Positions 14,636-24,466 of a DNA stretch of 62,848 nt are shown here, piece after piece (the stretch's first letter is position 1; each line of letters starts with the position of its first letter). The translations under genes were made by a program, and so were the position numbers. Source of the stretch: Variovorax sp. JS1663 (GTDB taxonomy: Bacteria; Pseudomonadota; Gammaproteobacteria; Burkholderiales; Burkholderiaceae_C); contig NZ_LYMK01000042.1 in assembly GCF_002157355.1 (NCBI RefSeq), positions 1 to 62,848 on the forward strand, in the 5' to 3' direction. The notes beneath the pieces were generated by a model that had not been told where the DNA came from, did no database searches, and saw only the letters and a list, made by a program, of their open reading frames with translations.

Positions 14636-16545
14636 AGATCAAGATGAACAACGCGGTAGGGCCGCAAGTCCGAACCGCCAAACCGAAGCCGAGCAAGCTG
14701 CTGCCGGTGCTGGGCGCGGCCTCGATGGTCGGCGGCCTCCAGGCCGCGACGCAGTTCTTCGCCCACACGTTCGCCTATCACGCGACCCTCGGCCCCAACG
14801 TGGGCCACGTGTACGCGCCCTGGTCGATCCTGCACTGGACGTACAAGTGGTACAGCCAGTACCCGGACGAGATCATGAAGGCCGGCAGCATGGGGATGCT
14901 GGTTTCGACCGTGGGCCTGCTGGGCGTGGCCGTGGCGAAGGTCGTCACGTCCAACAGCTCGAAGGCGAACGAGTACCTGCACGGCTCGGCCCGCTGGGCC
15001 GAGAAGAAGGACATTCAGGCGGCCGGCCTGCTGCCACGCGAGCGCAACGTCCTGGAGATCGTCACCGGCAAGGCCGCACCCACGGCTACCGGCGTGTACG
15101 TGGGCGGCTGGCAGGACAAGGACGGCAATTTCTTCTACCTGCGGCACAGCGGCCCCGAGCACGTGCTGACCTACGCGCCCACGCGCTCGGGCAAGGGCGT
15201 CGGCCTGGTGGTGCCCACGCTGCTGTCGTGGGGCGCGAGCAGCGTCATCACCGACTTGAAGGGCGAGTTGTGGGCCTTGACCGCCGGCTGGCGGCAGAAG
15301 CACGCCAAGAACAAGGTGCTGCGCTTCGAGCCGGCCAGCACCTCGGGCGGCGTCTGCTGGAATCCGCTGGACGAAATCCGCCTCGGCACCGAATACGAGG
15401 TGGGTGACGTGCAGAACCTTGCCACGCTGATCGTTGACCCGGACGGCAAGGGCCTGGACTCGCACTGGCAGAAGACCGCCTTCGCGCTCCTGGTCGGCGT
15501 GATCCTGCACGCGCTGTACAAGGCCAAGGACGATGGCGGCACCGCCACGCTGCCGTCCGTCGATGCGATGCTGGCCGACCCGAACCGGGACATTGGCGAG
15601 CTTTGGATGGAAATGGCGACCTACGGGCACGTAGACGGCCAGAACCATCACGCCATCGGCTCGGCGGCCCGCGACATGATGGATCGGCCCGAGGAAGAAG
15701 CCGGATCGGTGCTGTCCACGGCCAAGTCGTACCTGGCCCTGTACCGCGACCCCGTGGTGGCCCGCAACGTCAGCCGGTCGGACTTCCGCATCAAGCAGTT
15801 GATGCACGAGGACGACCCGGTAAGCCTCTACATTGTCACCCAGCCCAACGATAAGGCCCGCCTGCGGCCGCTGGTGCGCGTCATGGTGAACATGATCGTG
15901 CGCCTGCTGGCCGACAAGATGGACTTCGAGGGCGGCCGGCCGGTGGCGCACTACAAGCACCGGCTCTTGATGATGCTGGACGAGTTCCCGAGCCTCGGGA
16001 AGCTGGAGATCATGCAAGAGTCGCTGGCCTTCGTGGCCGGCTACGGCATCAAGTGCTACCTCATCTGCCAGGACATTAACCAGCTCAAGAGCCGCGAGAC
16101 GGGCTACGGCCACGACGAAAGCATCACGTCGAACTGCCACGTGCAGAACGCCTACCCGCCCAACCGCGTCGAGACGGCCGAACACCTGTCCCGCCTCACC
16201 GGGCAGACCACCGTGGTGAAGGAGCAGATCACGACCAGCGGCCGCCGCACGGCGGCGATGCTGGGCCAGGTGTCGCGCACTTACCAGGAAGTGCAGCGGC
16301 CCTTGCTGACGCCCGACGAATGCCTGCGCATGCCGGGGCCAAAGAAGAACGCCCAGGGCGAGATCGAAGAAGCCGGCGACATGGTGATCTACGTCGCGGG
16401 CTACCCGGCGATCTACGGCAAGCAACCCCTGTACTTCAAAGACCCAGTGTTCTCGGCACGCGCCGCGATCCCTGCGCCCAAGGTCAGCGACCGCCTGCGC
16501 GCCGTCGCACAGGCCGAGACGGAAGGGGAGGGCATCACGATATGA
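14632..16545 (+). CDS. traG: TraG, type IV coupling protein (VirD4)
   Basis: A 637-residue hexameric ATPase that links the relaxosome to the Trb secretion channel. Two N-terminal membrane helices (about residues 20-40 and 85-105) precede Walker A (APTRSGKGVGLVVP, about 181-194) and Walker B (LLMMLDEFPSLG, about 444-455). Length is normal for IncP-1 TraG. It overlaps traI by 4 bp and traF by 4 bp, indicating coupled translation. Confidence 0.96.
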   Translation: MKIKMNNAVGPQVRTAKPKPSKLLPVLGAASMVGGLQAATQFFAHTFAYHATLGPNVGHVYAPWSILHWTYKWYSQYPDEIMKAGSMGMLVSTVGLLGVAVAKVVTSNSSKANEYLHGSARWAEKKDIQAAGLLPRERNVLEIVTGKAAPTATGVYVGGWQDKDGNFFYLRHSGPEHVLTYAPTRSGKGVGLVVPTLLSWGASSVITDLKGELWALTAGWRQKHAKNKVLRFEPASTSGGVCWNPLDEIRLGTEYEVGDVQNLATLIVDPDGKGLDSHWQKTAFALLVGVILHALYKAKDDGGTATLPSVDAMLADPNRDIGELWMEMATYGHVDGQNHHAIGSAARDMMDRPEEEAGSVLSTAKSYLALYRDPVVARNVSRSDFRIKQLMHEDDPVSLYIVTQPNDKARLRPLVRVMVNMIVRLLADKMDFEGGRPVAHYKHRLLMMLDEFPSLGKLEIMQESLAFVAGYGIKCYLICQDINQLKSRETGYGHDESITSNCHVQNAYPPNRVETAEHLSRLTGQTTVVKEQITTSGRRTAAMLGQVSRTYQEVQRPLLTPDECLRMPGPKKNAQGEIEEAGDMVIYVAGYPAIYGKQPLYFKDPVFSARAAIPAPKVSDRLRAVAQAETEGEGITI

Positions 16546-17078
16546 GCCGCATCCTGAAACGCATCGCGGCAGGCGTCGTCATCGCGGGCGTGGCCGCCCT
16601 GCTGCTGGCCGCCGGCGGCTATGCCGCCGGTGCCCGCGTGAACACCACCAAGAGCATTCCGGTCGGCCTGTACTGGACGAGCAGCGCGCCGGTGGAGAAG
16701 GGGGCCTACGTCCTCTTCTGCCCGCCGCAGCTCGGCGTGTTCGATGACGCCAAGGAGAGGGGCTACATCGGGGCCGGCTTCTGCCAGGGCGGCTACGGCT
16801 ACATGATGAAGCGCGTTTTAGCCGCTAAAGACGATGCCGTCGCCGTCGCCGATGACGGCGTGCGCGTCAACGGCGAGCTGCTGCCCCTCAGCGCGCCGAT
16901 CAAGGCCGACAAGGCCGGTCGGCCGCTGCCGCGCTATCAGTCCAACAGCTACACGCTCGGCAATTCCGAGGTGCTGCTTATGTCGGACGTGAGCGCCACA
17001 TCCTTCGACGGCCGCTACTTCGGCCCGATCAATCGTTCGCAAATCAAGACCGTGATCCGTCCGGTCATCACCTGGTAG
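16542..17078 (+). CDS. traF: TraF, TrbC pilin maturation protease
   Basis: A 178-residue membrane-bound serine protease related to signal peptidase that trims and cyclises the TrbC pilin. The N-terminal hydrophobic helix is at residues 8-30. Catalytic Ser38 (TKSIPVGLYW) and Lys90 (GYMMKRVL) correspond to RP4 Ser37/Lys89. The start chosen is the ATG overlapping the traG stop. A perfect KorB operator is embedded in its coding sequence at 16818. Confidence 0.95.
   Translation: MSRILKRIAAGVVIAGVAALLLAAGGYAAGARVNTTKSIPVGLYWTSSAPVEKGAYVLFCPPQLGVFDDAKERGYIGAGFCQGGYGYMMKRVLAAKDDAVAVADDGVRVNGELLPLSAPIKADKAGRPLPRYQSNSYTLGNSEVLLMSDVSATSFDGRYFGPINRSQIKTVIRPVITW
16818..16830. promoter_or_regulatory. KorB operator inside traF
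   Basis: Perfect TTTAGCCGCTAAA within the coding sequence. Such intragenic sites are known in IncP-1 plasmids and may serve KorB spreading or looping. Confidence 0.88.
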
Positions 17079-17089
17079 GGAGACACACC

Positions 17090-19153
17090 ATGCGCCTTTT
17101 CATCGCAGAAAAGCCGTCCGTCGCCAAGGCCATCGCCGGCGAGCTGGGCGCGACCGGCAAGGGCGACGGCTTCATCGAGTGCGGCACCGACAAAGTGACC
17201 TGGTGCTTCGGGCACATGCTCGAACAGGCCGACCCCGACGAGTACACGCCCGATGACGTGCCGCGCGGCCAGTCCGGCAAGAAGGTCTGGCGCGTCGATG
17301 AGCTGCCCATCATCCCCGAGAGCTGGATTCTCAAGCCCAAGGACGACGCGAAGAAGCAGCTCGCCGTGATCGGCAAGCTGCTCAAGGAGGCCAAGGAGAT
17401 CGTCAACGCCGGCGACCCCGACCGCGAAGGCCAGTTGCTGGTTGACGAAGTGCTGGAGCACTTCCGCAACAGCAAGCCGGTGCGCCGCTTTTGGGTGAGC
17501 GCGCAGGACTCCGTTTCCGTCAAGCGCGGCCTGGCCGCGTTGAAGGAGAACACCACCTATGCAGGCTGGGCCGACGCTGCACGCGGGCGGCAGCGCGCCG
17601 ACTGGCTGATCGGCATGAACCTCAGCCGCGCGTACACGCTGCGCGCGCAGCGCGGCGGCTCGCGCGCCCTGCTGACCGTGGGCCGCGTGCAGACGCCGAC
17701 GCTGGCCCTCGTGGTCGCCCGCGACCGCGAGATCGAGGCATTCAAGGCCGTGCCGTACCACACCATCCGGGCGGTGGTGCAGCACGCCGGCGGCAGCTTC
17801 GCCGCCGCATGGAAGGCGAAGGAGGATCAAGCCGGTCTGGACAGCGAAGGCCGCCTTGTCGATACCGCCGTCGCCGACGCCCTGGTGGCCGCCGTCAAGG
17901 GCCAGCCGGGCACCATCGCCGCGTACAAACAGGAGGCCAAGAAGCAGAACCAGCCGCTGGCCTTCGCCCTGTCCGACATTACGGCACTGGCCTCGGCCAA
18001 GTTCGGCTACAGCGCCGAGGACGTGCTGAACACCTGCCAGGCGCTCTACGAGACGCACAAGCTGACCTCGTACCCGCGCACCGACTGCGCCTACCTGCCG
18101 GAGTCGCAGCACGCCGACGCGCCGCGCGTGCTGGAGGCGATCAAGCACGTCAACCCCGAACTGGCCGGCCTGGTCGATGGTGCCGATCCGCGTATCAAGT
18201 CCAAGACGTGGGACGACTCGAAGATCACCGCGCACCACGGCATCGTGCCGACCATGCAGAAGGGCAGCAAGGCCGCCCTCAGCGAGCGCGAGCGCAACAT
18301 CTACGACCTGATCGTGCGCGCCTACCTGGCGCAGTTCTACCCGCTGCACGAGTACATGCAGACCACCGTGGGCGTCGAGATCGCGGGCGAGAACTTCGCC
18401 GCGAGCGGCAAGGTAGTCACGCGCAACGGCTGGCGTGACGTGTACAGCCAGGCCGACGAGGAAGGCGAGAAGGACGAGGACGACGACAGCGGCACGCAGG
18501 CCCTGCCGTCGATGGCCCAGGGCGACGCCGTGACCTGCACGGACGCCACCCGCAAGGACGCCAAGACGAAGCCGCCAGCGCGCTTTACCGAGGGCACGCT
18601 GATCCGCGCGATGGAGAACATCCTCAAGTTCGTCAGCGATGCCGAGCACAAGAAGATGCTGCGCGAGGGCGACGGCATCGGCACGTCGGCCACCCGTGCG
18701 TCGATCATTTCCGAGTTGAAGCGGCGCGAGTTCCTGGCCGTCAAAGGCAAGCAGATCATCAGCACGACCCTCGGCCGCAGCGTCATCGACGCGCTGCCCG
18801 AGGTTGTGAAAAGCCCGGTGCTGACCGCGCTCTACGAGCGGATGCTGAAAGGCGTCGAGCAGGGCACGGCCGCCCTGGGCGCCTTCATCACGAAGCAAGA
18901 GACGTTCATCCGCGACCAGGTGGCGAAGGCCAACAGCGGAGCCGTGACCATCGCCGGCGGCAAGGAAGCCGCGCCGGTGTCATCCCTTCACAAGTGCATG
19001 GCCTGCGGCAGCGGCTTGTCGCGCCGGCCGAGCAAGAAGAAGGGGCAATTCTGGTGGGGTTGCAGCAACTTCCCCACATGCAAGCAGACCTACCCCGACC
19101 TCAAGGGTCGGCCCGACTACAGCAAGGGCCGCAACGGCCCGGCATCCGAATGA
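17090..19153 (+). CDS. traE: TraE, topoisomerase III-like
   Basis: A 687-residue type IA topoisomerase. It has an N-terminal Toprim domain (LFIAEKPSVAKAIAGELG; DxD motif in GDPDREGQLLVDE) and an active-site tyrosine in LTSYPRTDCAYLP (about residue 330). A C-terminal zinc-finger-like segment (CMACGSG ... WGCSNFPTCKQ) follows. It is thought to resolve DNA topology in transfer or replication but is not essential for mating. It lies 11 bp after traF. Confidence 0.94.
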   Translation: MRLFIAEKPSVAKAIAGELGATGKGDGFIECGTDKVTWCFGHMLEQADPDEYTPDDVPRGQSGKKVWRVDELPIIPESWILKPKDDAKKQLAVIGKLLKEAKEIVNAGDPDREGQLLVDEVLEHFRNSKPVRRFWVSAQDSVSVKRGLAALKENTTYAGWADAARGRQRADWLIGMNLSRAYTLRAQRGGSRALLTVGRVQTPTLALVVARDREIEAFKAVPYHTIRAVVQHAGGSFAAAWKAKEDQAGLDSEGRLVDTAVADALVAAVKGQPGTIAAYKQEAKKQNQPLAFALSDITALASAKFGYSAEDVLNTCQALYETHKLTSYPRTDCAYLPESQHADAPRVLEAIKHVNPELAGLVDGADPRIKSKTWDDSKITAHHGIVPTMQKGSKAALSERERNIYDLIVRAYLAQFYPLHEYMQTTVGVEIAGENFAASGKVVTRNGWRDVYSQADEEGEKDEDDDSGTQALPSMAQGDAVTCTDATRKDAKTKPPARFTEGTLIRAMENILKFVSDAEHKKMLREGDGIGTSATRASIISELKRREFLAVKGKQIISTTLGRSVIDALPEVVKSPVLTALYERMLKGVEQGTAALGAFITKQETFIRDQVAKANSGAVTIAGGKEAAPVSSLHKCMACGSGLSRRPSKKKGQFWWGCSNFPTCKQTYPDLKGRPDYSKGRNGPASE

Positions 19154-19174
19154 CCACAGCGAAGGAGATCGACC

Positions 19175-19564
19175 ATGAACGAGCAAACCACCACCAACAC
19201 CGCCGCCCACGACGAGCCGCTGGCCGTCCTGCCGCCGGTTGACGACGACGCCGCCGGCCGCGAGGCCGTGCGCGAGAAGATGGCCGACGCGCTGACGCCC
19301 GGCTTCCAGGTCGAGTTCGACCCCGACGAAGCCGAGCGCGTGGGCGCGTTCGTGGAGGACGCGCTGTCCGAGCAGGACGCCGCCGCGAGCGGCGACGACC
19401 TGGTGGAAGTCGATGGCGCGCTGGAGCCGGCATTCCTGGACGACGAAGGCCCGAGCGCCGACATCCCGCCGTTCATCACCACCACGAACGCCCGCGAGCT
19501 GTACGACCTGCGGCCCGGCGAGACGGTTGCCCAGGCCGCCGCGCGCAAGGCGTCGGAGGGCTGA
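19175..19564 (+). CDS. traD: TraD (IncP-type)
   Basis: A 129-residue acidic, Ala/Asp-rich protein between traE and traC. It corresponds to IncP-1 TraD, unrelated to F-plasmid TraD. No catalytic motif is visible and its function is unknown. Near its end the sequence ELYDLRPGETVAQAAARK looks structured. It is separated from traC by 3 bp. Confidence 0.85.
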   Translation: MNEQTTTNTAAHDEPLAVLPPVDDDAAGREAVREKMADALTPGFQVEFDPDEAERVGAFVEDALSEQDAAASGDDLVEVDGALEPAFLDDEGPSADIPPFITTTNARELYDLRPGETVAQAAARKASEG

Positions 19565-19567
19565 CCC

Positions 19568-22500
19568 ATGCCGATCACGAAAGCCGAGGCGCAAGGGGTG
19601 ACGCGGGCTTTCGTCCGCGACTACCCCGGCGCGCTGGAGCTGGCCTACAAGTTCCGCGAGGACGCGGCCGAGCTGTACGGGCCGCGAGCGGCCGAGGTGC
19701 CGGCCGACATGAAGGGCGGCTACGTGCCCAAGGAGACGCTGCACGCCGGCCGCGCCTACCGTGGCCGCGTGGACGTGCCCTTGCAGAACGTCGAGAGCGC
19801 CGGCGACCTACTGATGACGCTGCGGCACGAGGTGCTAGGCCACTACGGGGCCAACACCTTCGCGCCGGGCGAGAAGCGCGCCTTGCTGGACGGCCTGGCG
19901 GCCGCCCGCAACGAACCCACCCTCAAGCCGCTATGGGATGACGTGAACCGGCGCTATGCCGGCCAGTCCCTGGACGTGCGCGCCGAGGAAGTGTTTGCCC
20001 TGCACTGCGAGGGCATCGAGCCGAGCCAGCACCAGGTCGCCGACCAGGTGCAGCAGCGCGGCCAACAGTCATTCACGGAAACCTGCATCGCCCGCGTGCG
20101 GCCCATGCAGGCCGACGACCTGCACAACATCGTGTGCATGGTCGCCCAGGGCCTGCGCGACCGTTCCCGGACACAGCAGAACTTCCCTCAGTTCAACGAG
20201 CTATTCCGAAGGGACGAGAACATGGAGCCGAAGAAGCCGTTTCACGAAGTCGTGGCCGAAAAGCTGATCGAGCAGCTCAAGGCCGGCACCGCACCGTGGC
20301 AAAAGCCGTGGGAGCCGGGCGAACCCAACGCCTACCTGCCGATGAACCCGACCACCGGCAAGCGGTACAAAGGGATCAACGCCATCCACCTGATGGCCCA
20401 GGGCCGCAGCGATGCGCGCTGGATGACCTACAAGCAGGCCGCCGCCGTGGGCGCGCAGGTTCGCAAGGGCGAGAAAGGCACGCCGGTTCAATACTGGAAG
20501 TTCAGCGAAGAGCAAGACAAGCTGGACGACAGCGGCCGGCCCGTCCTCGATGCGAAGGGCCAGCCGGTCAAGGAAACCGTCATGCTGGAGCGGCCGCGCG
20601 TGTTCTTTGCGACCGTGTTCAACGGCGAGCAGATCGACGGCCTGCCGCCGCTCCAGCCGAAGAAGGAACAGACTTGGAACGCCGTCGAGCGCGCCGAGCA
20701 CATCCTGAAAGCCTCGGGCGCGACGATCACCCACGCCGCCGGTGATCGGGCGTTCTACCGCCCTTCGACCGACAGCATCACCCTGCCGGAGCGCGGCCAG
20801 TTCCCCAGCTCCGACCGCTACTACGCGACCGCGCTGCACGAGCTGGGCCACTGGACGGGCCACGCTTCGCGCCTTGACCGCGACCTGGCGCACCCGTTCG
20901 GGAGCGAGGGGTACGCCAAGGAAGAGCTGCGCGCCGAAATCGCTTCCATGATCGTCGGCGACGAGCTGGGCATCGGCCACGATCCGGGCCAGCACGCCGC
21001 CTATGTGGGTTCGTGGATCAAGGCGCTGCAAGACGAGCCGCTGGAGGTGTTCCGCGCGGCCGCCGATGCCGAGAAGATTCACGACTACGTGCTGGCCTTC
21101 GAGCAGAAGCAGGTTCAGGAGCAAGACCAGCAGCAGAGCCAGGCCCAGGACGAAGCCGTGGCCCAGGCCCTGGCCGTGGACATTGCCGAAGTCCTGGACA
21201 ACCCGGACGTGTCTTTCAGCCACTACCAGGCATTCCAGGGCGACACCCTGGAAGACGCCTTGCGCAGCCGTGGCCTCGAAACCGTGGGCAGCATCACCGG
21301 CACCGATCCCGAGCAGTTCTACGCGGTCGCGCATGACCGGCTGTCGCCGGTGTTCGGCATCGACCCGAGCCACACCGACACCGACAACGCCTACCTGGAG
21401 CGCAAGGGCTTGGCGCAAGAGTTCGCCAACATGGCCGAACAGCTCCACCTCGCGCAGCAGCTCCAGCAGCACGGCGAACAGATCGTGTCGAGCATCGACG
21501 CCGAAGCCAGGTGGAGCGACGGCCAGCGCATCTTTGCGTTCCACGACCAGGACGGTGAACCCCACCAGGTTCGCAGCCTGGACGAGCTGAACAACTACGC
21601 GCCCGACCAGTTGATGGCCCTGCCGGCGCTGACCCAGCAGCAAGCGGCCGTCGCAGACCAGGAGGCGAACATGACCCCACCGACCAACGACCAGGCGGCC
21701 GCCCTGCTGGCCGCCCATCCTGCCGACGCGGTGCAGGGCATCGAGCAGGCCGCCGCCGCGCGCCGGCAGCTCGCCGCCGGCGAGATCGACGGCCAGGCGT
21801 TCGCCGACGCGACCCGTCAACACCTTGGCGTTGAGCTGCCGCCCGACTGGAGCGGAGAGCTGCGCATCGTCGGCGTGGCCGAGCAGGACGGCCAGACCGT
21901 CGATGCCGCCCAGGCCGGCATCGAGCCGCAGGCGTTCCAGGTCTACGCGCGCAAGGCCGATGCGCAGTTCGGCGAGGACGCCTTTGCCTTCGTCGCCGGC
22001 ACCCGCACCGAGGGCCAGGCCGAGGCTCTGACCGAGCGCCTGCACCTGGTCGATGCGCTGGGCACCGACAACCAGCACGAGCGCGCCGCCAAGCTGGCCC
22101 GCGTGCAGGAAGAGCGTGTACGGCGCGACCCCAACGCGACCGAAGAGGACATTTCAGCCGCTAAAGAGGCACGCAAGACCGCCGAGGCGTCGGCCATGCT
22201 CAACGACAGCGACGCGCAGCGCCGCGCGGCCGAGCTGGAGCGCCAGGAACGCGAGCGGCAGCAGGCGCAGCCGCAGGCCGAGAAGCCCGAACGGCAGTAC
22301 ATCAACGTGCCGTACAAGGAGAAGGACGAGGCCAAGAGCCTCGGGGCGCGTTGGGATCGGCAGCAACAGTCCTGGTACGTGCCGCCGGGCACCGATGCCG
22401 CTCCCTTCGCCAAATGGGCGCAGGGAGCCGCTACAGCGGCCGTAGAGCCGCGTTCGGCCCAGCCGGCACCCGAAGCCCAGGGCGAGGCGCAGAAGCCCGC

Positions 22501-23914
22501 GCAGCAGGCCCAGCAGGCCCGCCAGTACCTGGCCGTGCCCTACGAGCAGCGCAACGCGGCCAAGGCCGCCGGCGCGCTTTGGGACAAGGCCGCGAAGTCC
22601 TGGTATGTCGGCCCGCGCGCCGACGCGGCGAAGCTCGAACGCTGGAAGCCCGAGAACGTGCAGGCCCAGCAAGGGCCAGCGATGACGCCAAGGGAAGAGT
22701 TCGCCGAGGCCATGCGCAGCGCCGGCCTGTTCACCGGCAGCAACGCCCAGGGCGATCACCCGATCATGGATGGCAAGCGGCACCGCGTGCCGGTCGAGGG
22801 CGGCAAGAAGGGCGCGCTCGATGGCTTCTACGTGGGCCACCTGGACGGGCACCCGGCCGGGCGGATCATCAACAACAAGACCGGCACGGACATTACCTGG
22901 AAGAGCAAGGGCTACGCCTTGAGCGACCAGGAGAAGGCCAAGCTCCAGGCCGAGGCGGCCGAGAAGCTGGCACAGCGAGCCGTCGAGCAGGACAAGGCCC
23001 AGGAGGCCACCGCGCAGCGCGTCGGTCGGCAGATGGCCGACCTCGTGCCCATCGAGCAGCCGACGCCCTACCTGCAAGCCAAAGGCATCCAGGCGCAGGC
23101 CGGCGTGATGACCGACCGCGAAGGCCAGAAGACCTACATCCCGGCCTTCGACGCAGAGGGCAAGCAATGGACGATGCAATACATCCAGGAGGACGGCACT
23201 AAGCGGTTCGCCAAGGACTCGAAGAAGGAAGGATGCTTCCACCCGGTCGGCGGCATGGACGCCCTGGCGGCCGCGCCGGCGCTGGTGATCTCGGAGGGCT
23301 ACGCCACGGCGGCCCAGGTGGCCGAGGCCGTGGGCCACGCCACGGTCGCCGCCTTCGACAGCGGCAACCTTGAGGCCGTGGCGAAGGCGCTGCACGCCAA
23401 GTTCCCGGACAAGCCGATCATCATCGCCGGCGACGACGACCGGCACCTGGTCATGACCCACGGCAACAACCCCGGCCGGGAGAAGGCCGAGGCGGCCGCC
23501 CAGGCCGTGGGCGGCAAGGCGATCTTCCCGATCTTCGCGCCGGCCGAGAACACCTACCCGCGCGACTTGCCCGCCATCACGCCCGACAGCTTCAAGACCC
23601 ACCTGCGCGCCGAGCAGCGCCTTGCCGACGCCGCCGCCGGCAAGGTCGAGCTGGCCGGCGACGAGGCGGCCAAGCTCAAGGCGTCGATGTTGAGCGGCGC
23701 GCAGATCGCGGCGCTGTCCACGATGAAGCAGCACACCGACTTCAACGACTTGGCGCACAAGAGCGAGCTGGGCATCGAGGGCGTGAAGCGGCAGATCGGC
23801 GCGGCCATCAGCCAGGTGCAGCGCGACGAGCAGCAGCACCAGGAGCAGAAGCACGTCGAGAAAAAGCAACAGCAGATCGAGCAGCGCCCACGGCGGGCCG
23901 CTCGCATCGGATAA
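19568..23914 (+). CDS. traC: TraC primase with ArdC-like antirestriction domain
   Basis: A 1448-residue primase that crosses to the recipient and starts complementary-strand synthesis. About residues 215-510 form an ArdC-type domain with zinc-protease motif ALHELGHWTGH (about 422). Two DUF5710-like repeats lie at about 910-945 (YINVPYKEKDEAKSLGARWD) and 985-1020. The C-terminal Toprim primase core includes SEGYATAAQVAE (about 1241) and IIIAGDDD. It is longer than RK2 TraC1. A shorter TraC2 could start at ATG 21671 after GGAGGCGAAC. One near-perfect KorB site lies within. Confidence 0.95.
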   Translation: MPITKAEAQGVTRAFVRDYPGALELAYKFREDAAELYGPRAAEVPADMKGGYVPKETLHAGRAYRGRVDVPLQNVESAGDLLMTLRHEVLGHYGANTFAPGEKRALLDGLAAARNEPTLKPLWDDVNRRYAGQSLDVRAEEVFALHCEGIEPSQHQVADQVQQRGQQSFTETCIARVRPMQADDLHNIVCMVAQGLRDRSRTQQNFPQFNELFRRDENMEPKKPFHEVVAEKLIEQLKAGTAPWQKPWEPGEPNAYLPMNPTTGKRYKGINAIHLMAQGRSDARWMTYKQAAAVGAQVRKGEKGTPVQYWKFSEEQDKLDDSGRPVLDAKGQPVKETVMLERPRVFFATVFNGEQIDGLPPLQPKKEQTWNAVERAEHILKASGATITHAAGDRAFYRPSTDSITLPERGQFPSSDRYYATALHELGHWTGHASRLDRDLAHPFGSEGYAKEELRAEIASMIVGDELGIGHDPGQHAAYVGSWIKALQDEPLEVFRAAADAEKIHDYVLAFEQKQVQEQDQQQSQAQDEAVAQALAVDIAEVLDNPDVSFSHYQAFQGDTLEDALRSRGLETVGSITGTDPEQFYAVAHDRLSPVFGIDPSHTDTDNAYLERKGLAQEFANMAEQLHLAQQLQQHGEQIVSSIDAEARWSDGQRIFAFHDQDGEPHQVRSLDELNNYAPDQLMALPALTQQQAAVADQEANMTPPTNDQAAALLAAHPADAVQGIEQAAAARRQLAAGEIDGQAFADATRQHLGVELPPDWSGELRIVGVAEQDGQTVDAAQAGIEPQAFQVYARKADAQFGEDAFAFVAGTRTEGQAEALTERLHLVDALGTDNQHERAAKLARVQEERVRRDPNATEEDISAAKEARKTAEASAMLNDSDAQRRAAELERQERERQQAQPQAEKPERQYINVPYKEKDEAKSLGARWDRQQQSWYVPPGTDAAPFAKWAQGAATAAVEPRSAQPAPEAQGEAQKPAQQAQQARQYLAVPYEQRNAAKAAGALWDKAAKSWYVGPRADAAKLERWKPENVQAQQGPAMTPREEFAEAMRSAGLFTGSNAQGDHPIMDGKRHRVPVEGGKKGALDGFYVGHLDGHPAGRIINNKTGTDITWKSKGYALSDQEKAKLQAEAAEKLAQRAVEQDKAQEATAQRVGRQMADLVPIEQPTPYLQAKGIQAQAGVMTDREGQKTYIPAFDAEGKQWTMQYIQEDGTKRFAKDSKKEGCFHPVGGMDALAAAPALVISEGYATAAQVAEAVGHATVAAFDSGNLEAVAKALHAKFPDKPIIIAGDDDRHLVMTHGNNPGREKAEAAAQAVGGKAIFPIFAPAENTYPRDLPAITPDSFKTHLRAEQRLADAAAGKVELAGDEAAKLKASMLSGAQIAALSTMKQHTDFNDLAHKSELGIEGVKRQIGAAISQVQRDEQQHQEQKHVEKKQQQIEQRPRRAARIG
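22153..22165. promoter_or_regulatory. Imperfect KorB operator inside traC
   Basis: TTCAGCCGCTAAA differs from the KorB operator by one base and lies in coding sequence. Confidence 0.55.
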
Positions 23915-24018
23915 GTCGAAAAATCCGGCTAAAGTGGCCGAGCTGCACATCAGGCCGCGCGGTTTTCCTCCCTGATCGCCGGCGCGGTTTCTTCCTCCCT
24001 GAACCGCATGCAGACTTG

Positions 24019-24049
24019 CCGCCTCGGACACCCCGAGGCGGTTTTTTTT
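24019..24049 (+). terminator. Terminator after traC
   Basis: Perfect 9-bp stem CCGCCTCGG / CCGAGGCGG with a short loop and eight T residues, closing the tra operon. Confidence 0.93.
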
Positions 24050-24058
24050 CGCCTCGCT

Positions 24059-24276
24059 CGAGCATCGCCGCATCCGACGATGCCGAGACGACCAGGCCGC
24101 GCACGTCGAGCTGCAGCATCGCCATTGCCGACGATGGCACCAGGTCGCCGGCGGTGGCCACCGACCTCGAGCTCGCATCGCCACATCCGACGATGCGCGC
24201 CGGCGTCGACCATCGCCAGGTCTGACGATGGCGGCCGCCCTGCCCTGGATCTCGCATCGCCATTTCTGGCGATGAG
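24059..24276. repeat. Cluster of CATCG/CGATG palindromes downstream of traC
   Basis: At least five imperfect palindromes of the plasmid-wide family, several adjoining CTGCAG or CTCGAG/GAGCTC. They lie between the tra operon and the Tn402-type insertion at 24326. Confidence 0.85.
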
Positions 24277-24320
24277 ATCCACGGAGCGGCCATTTAGACC
24301 CGCCAATAACGACCCGGCCA

Positions 24321-24325
24321 AGATA
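24321..24325. repeat. Tn402 target-site duplication, left copy (AGATA)
   Basis: AGATA directly precedes the left terminal repeat and is repeated at 44005-44009 after the right one. A 5-bp duplication is the Tn402/Tn5053-family hallmark. Confidence 0.95.
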
Positions 24326-24430
24326 TGTCATTTTCAGAAGACGACTGCACCAGTTGATTGGGCGTAATGGCTGTTGTGCAGCCAGCTCCTGACAGTTCAA
24401 TATCAGAAGTGATCTGCACCAATCTCGACT
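24326..24430 (+). repeat. IRt end with TniA-binding repeats
   Basis: The 25-bp IRt is followed by two more related repeats ending in CTGCACC/GTGCACC (near 24400-24420 and 24435-24455). This is the usual multi-repeat end bound by TniA transposase. Confidence 0.88.
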
Positions 24431-24466
24431 ATGCTCAATACTCGTGTGCACCAAAGCGAGGTGAGC

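Noticed and set aside
14290..16425. A 711-codon open frame on the minus strand opposite traG, and similar long frames opposite traE, traC and incC
   Set aside because: High GC and codon bias keep the antisense frame open. The translations are His/Val/Arg/Leu-rich without motifs, and the sense genes are unambiguous.
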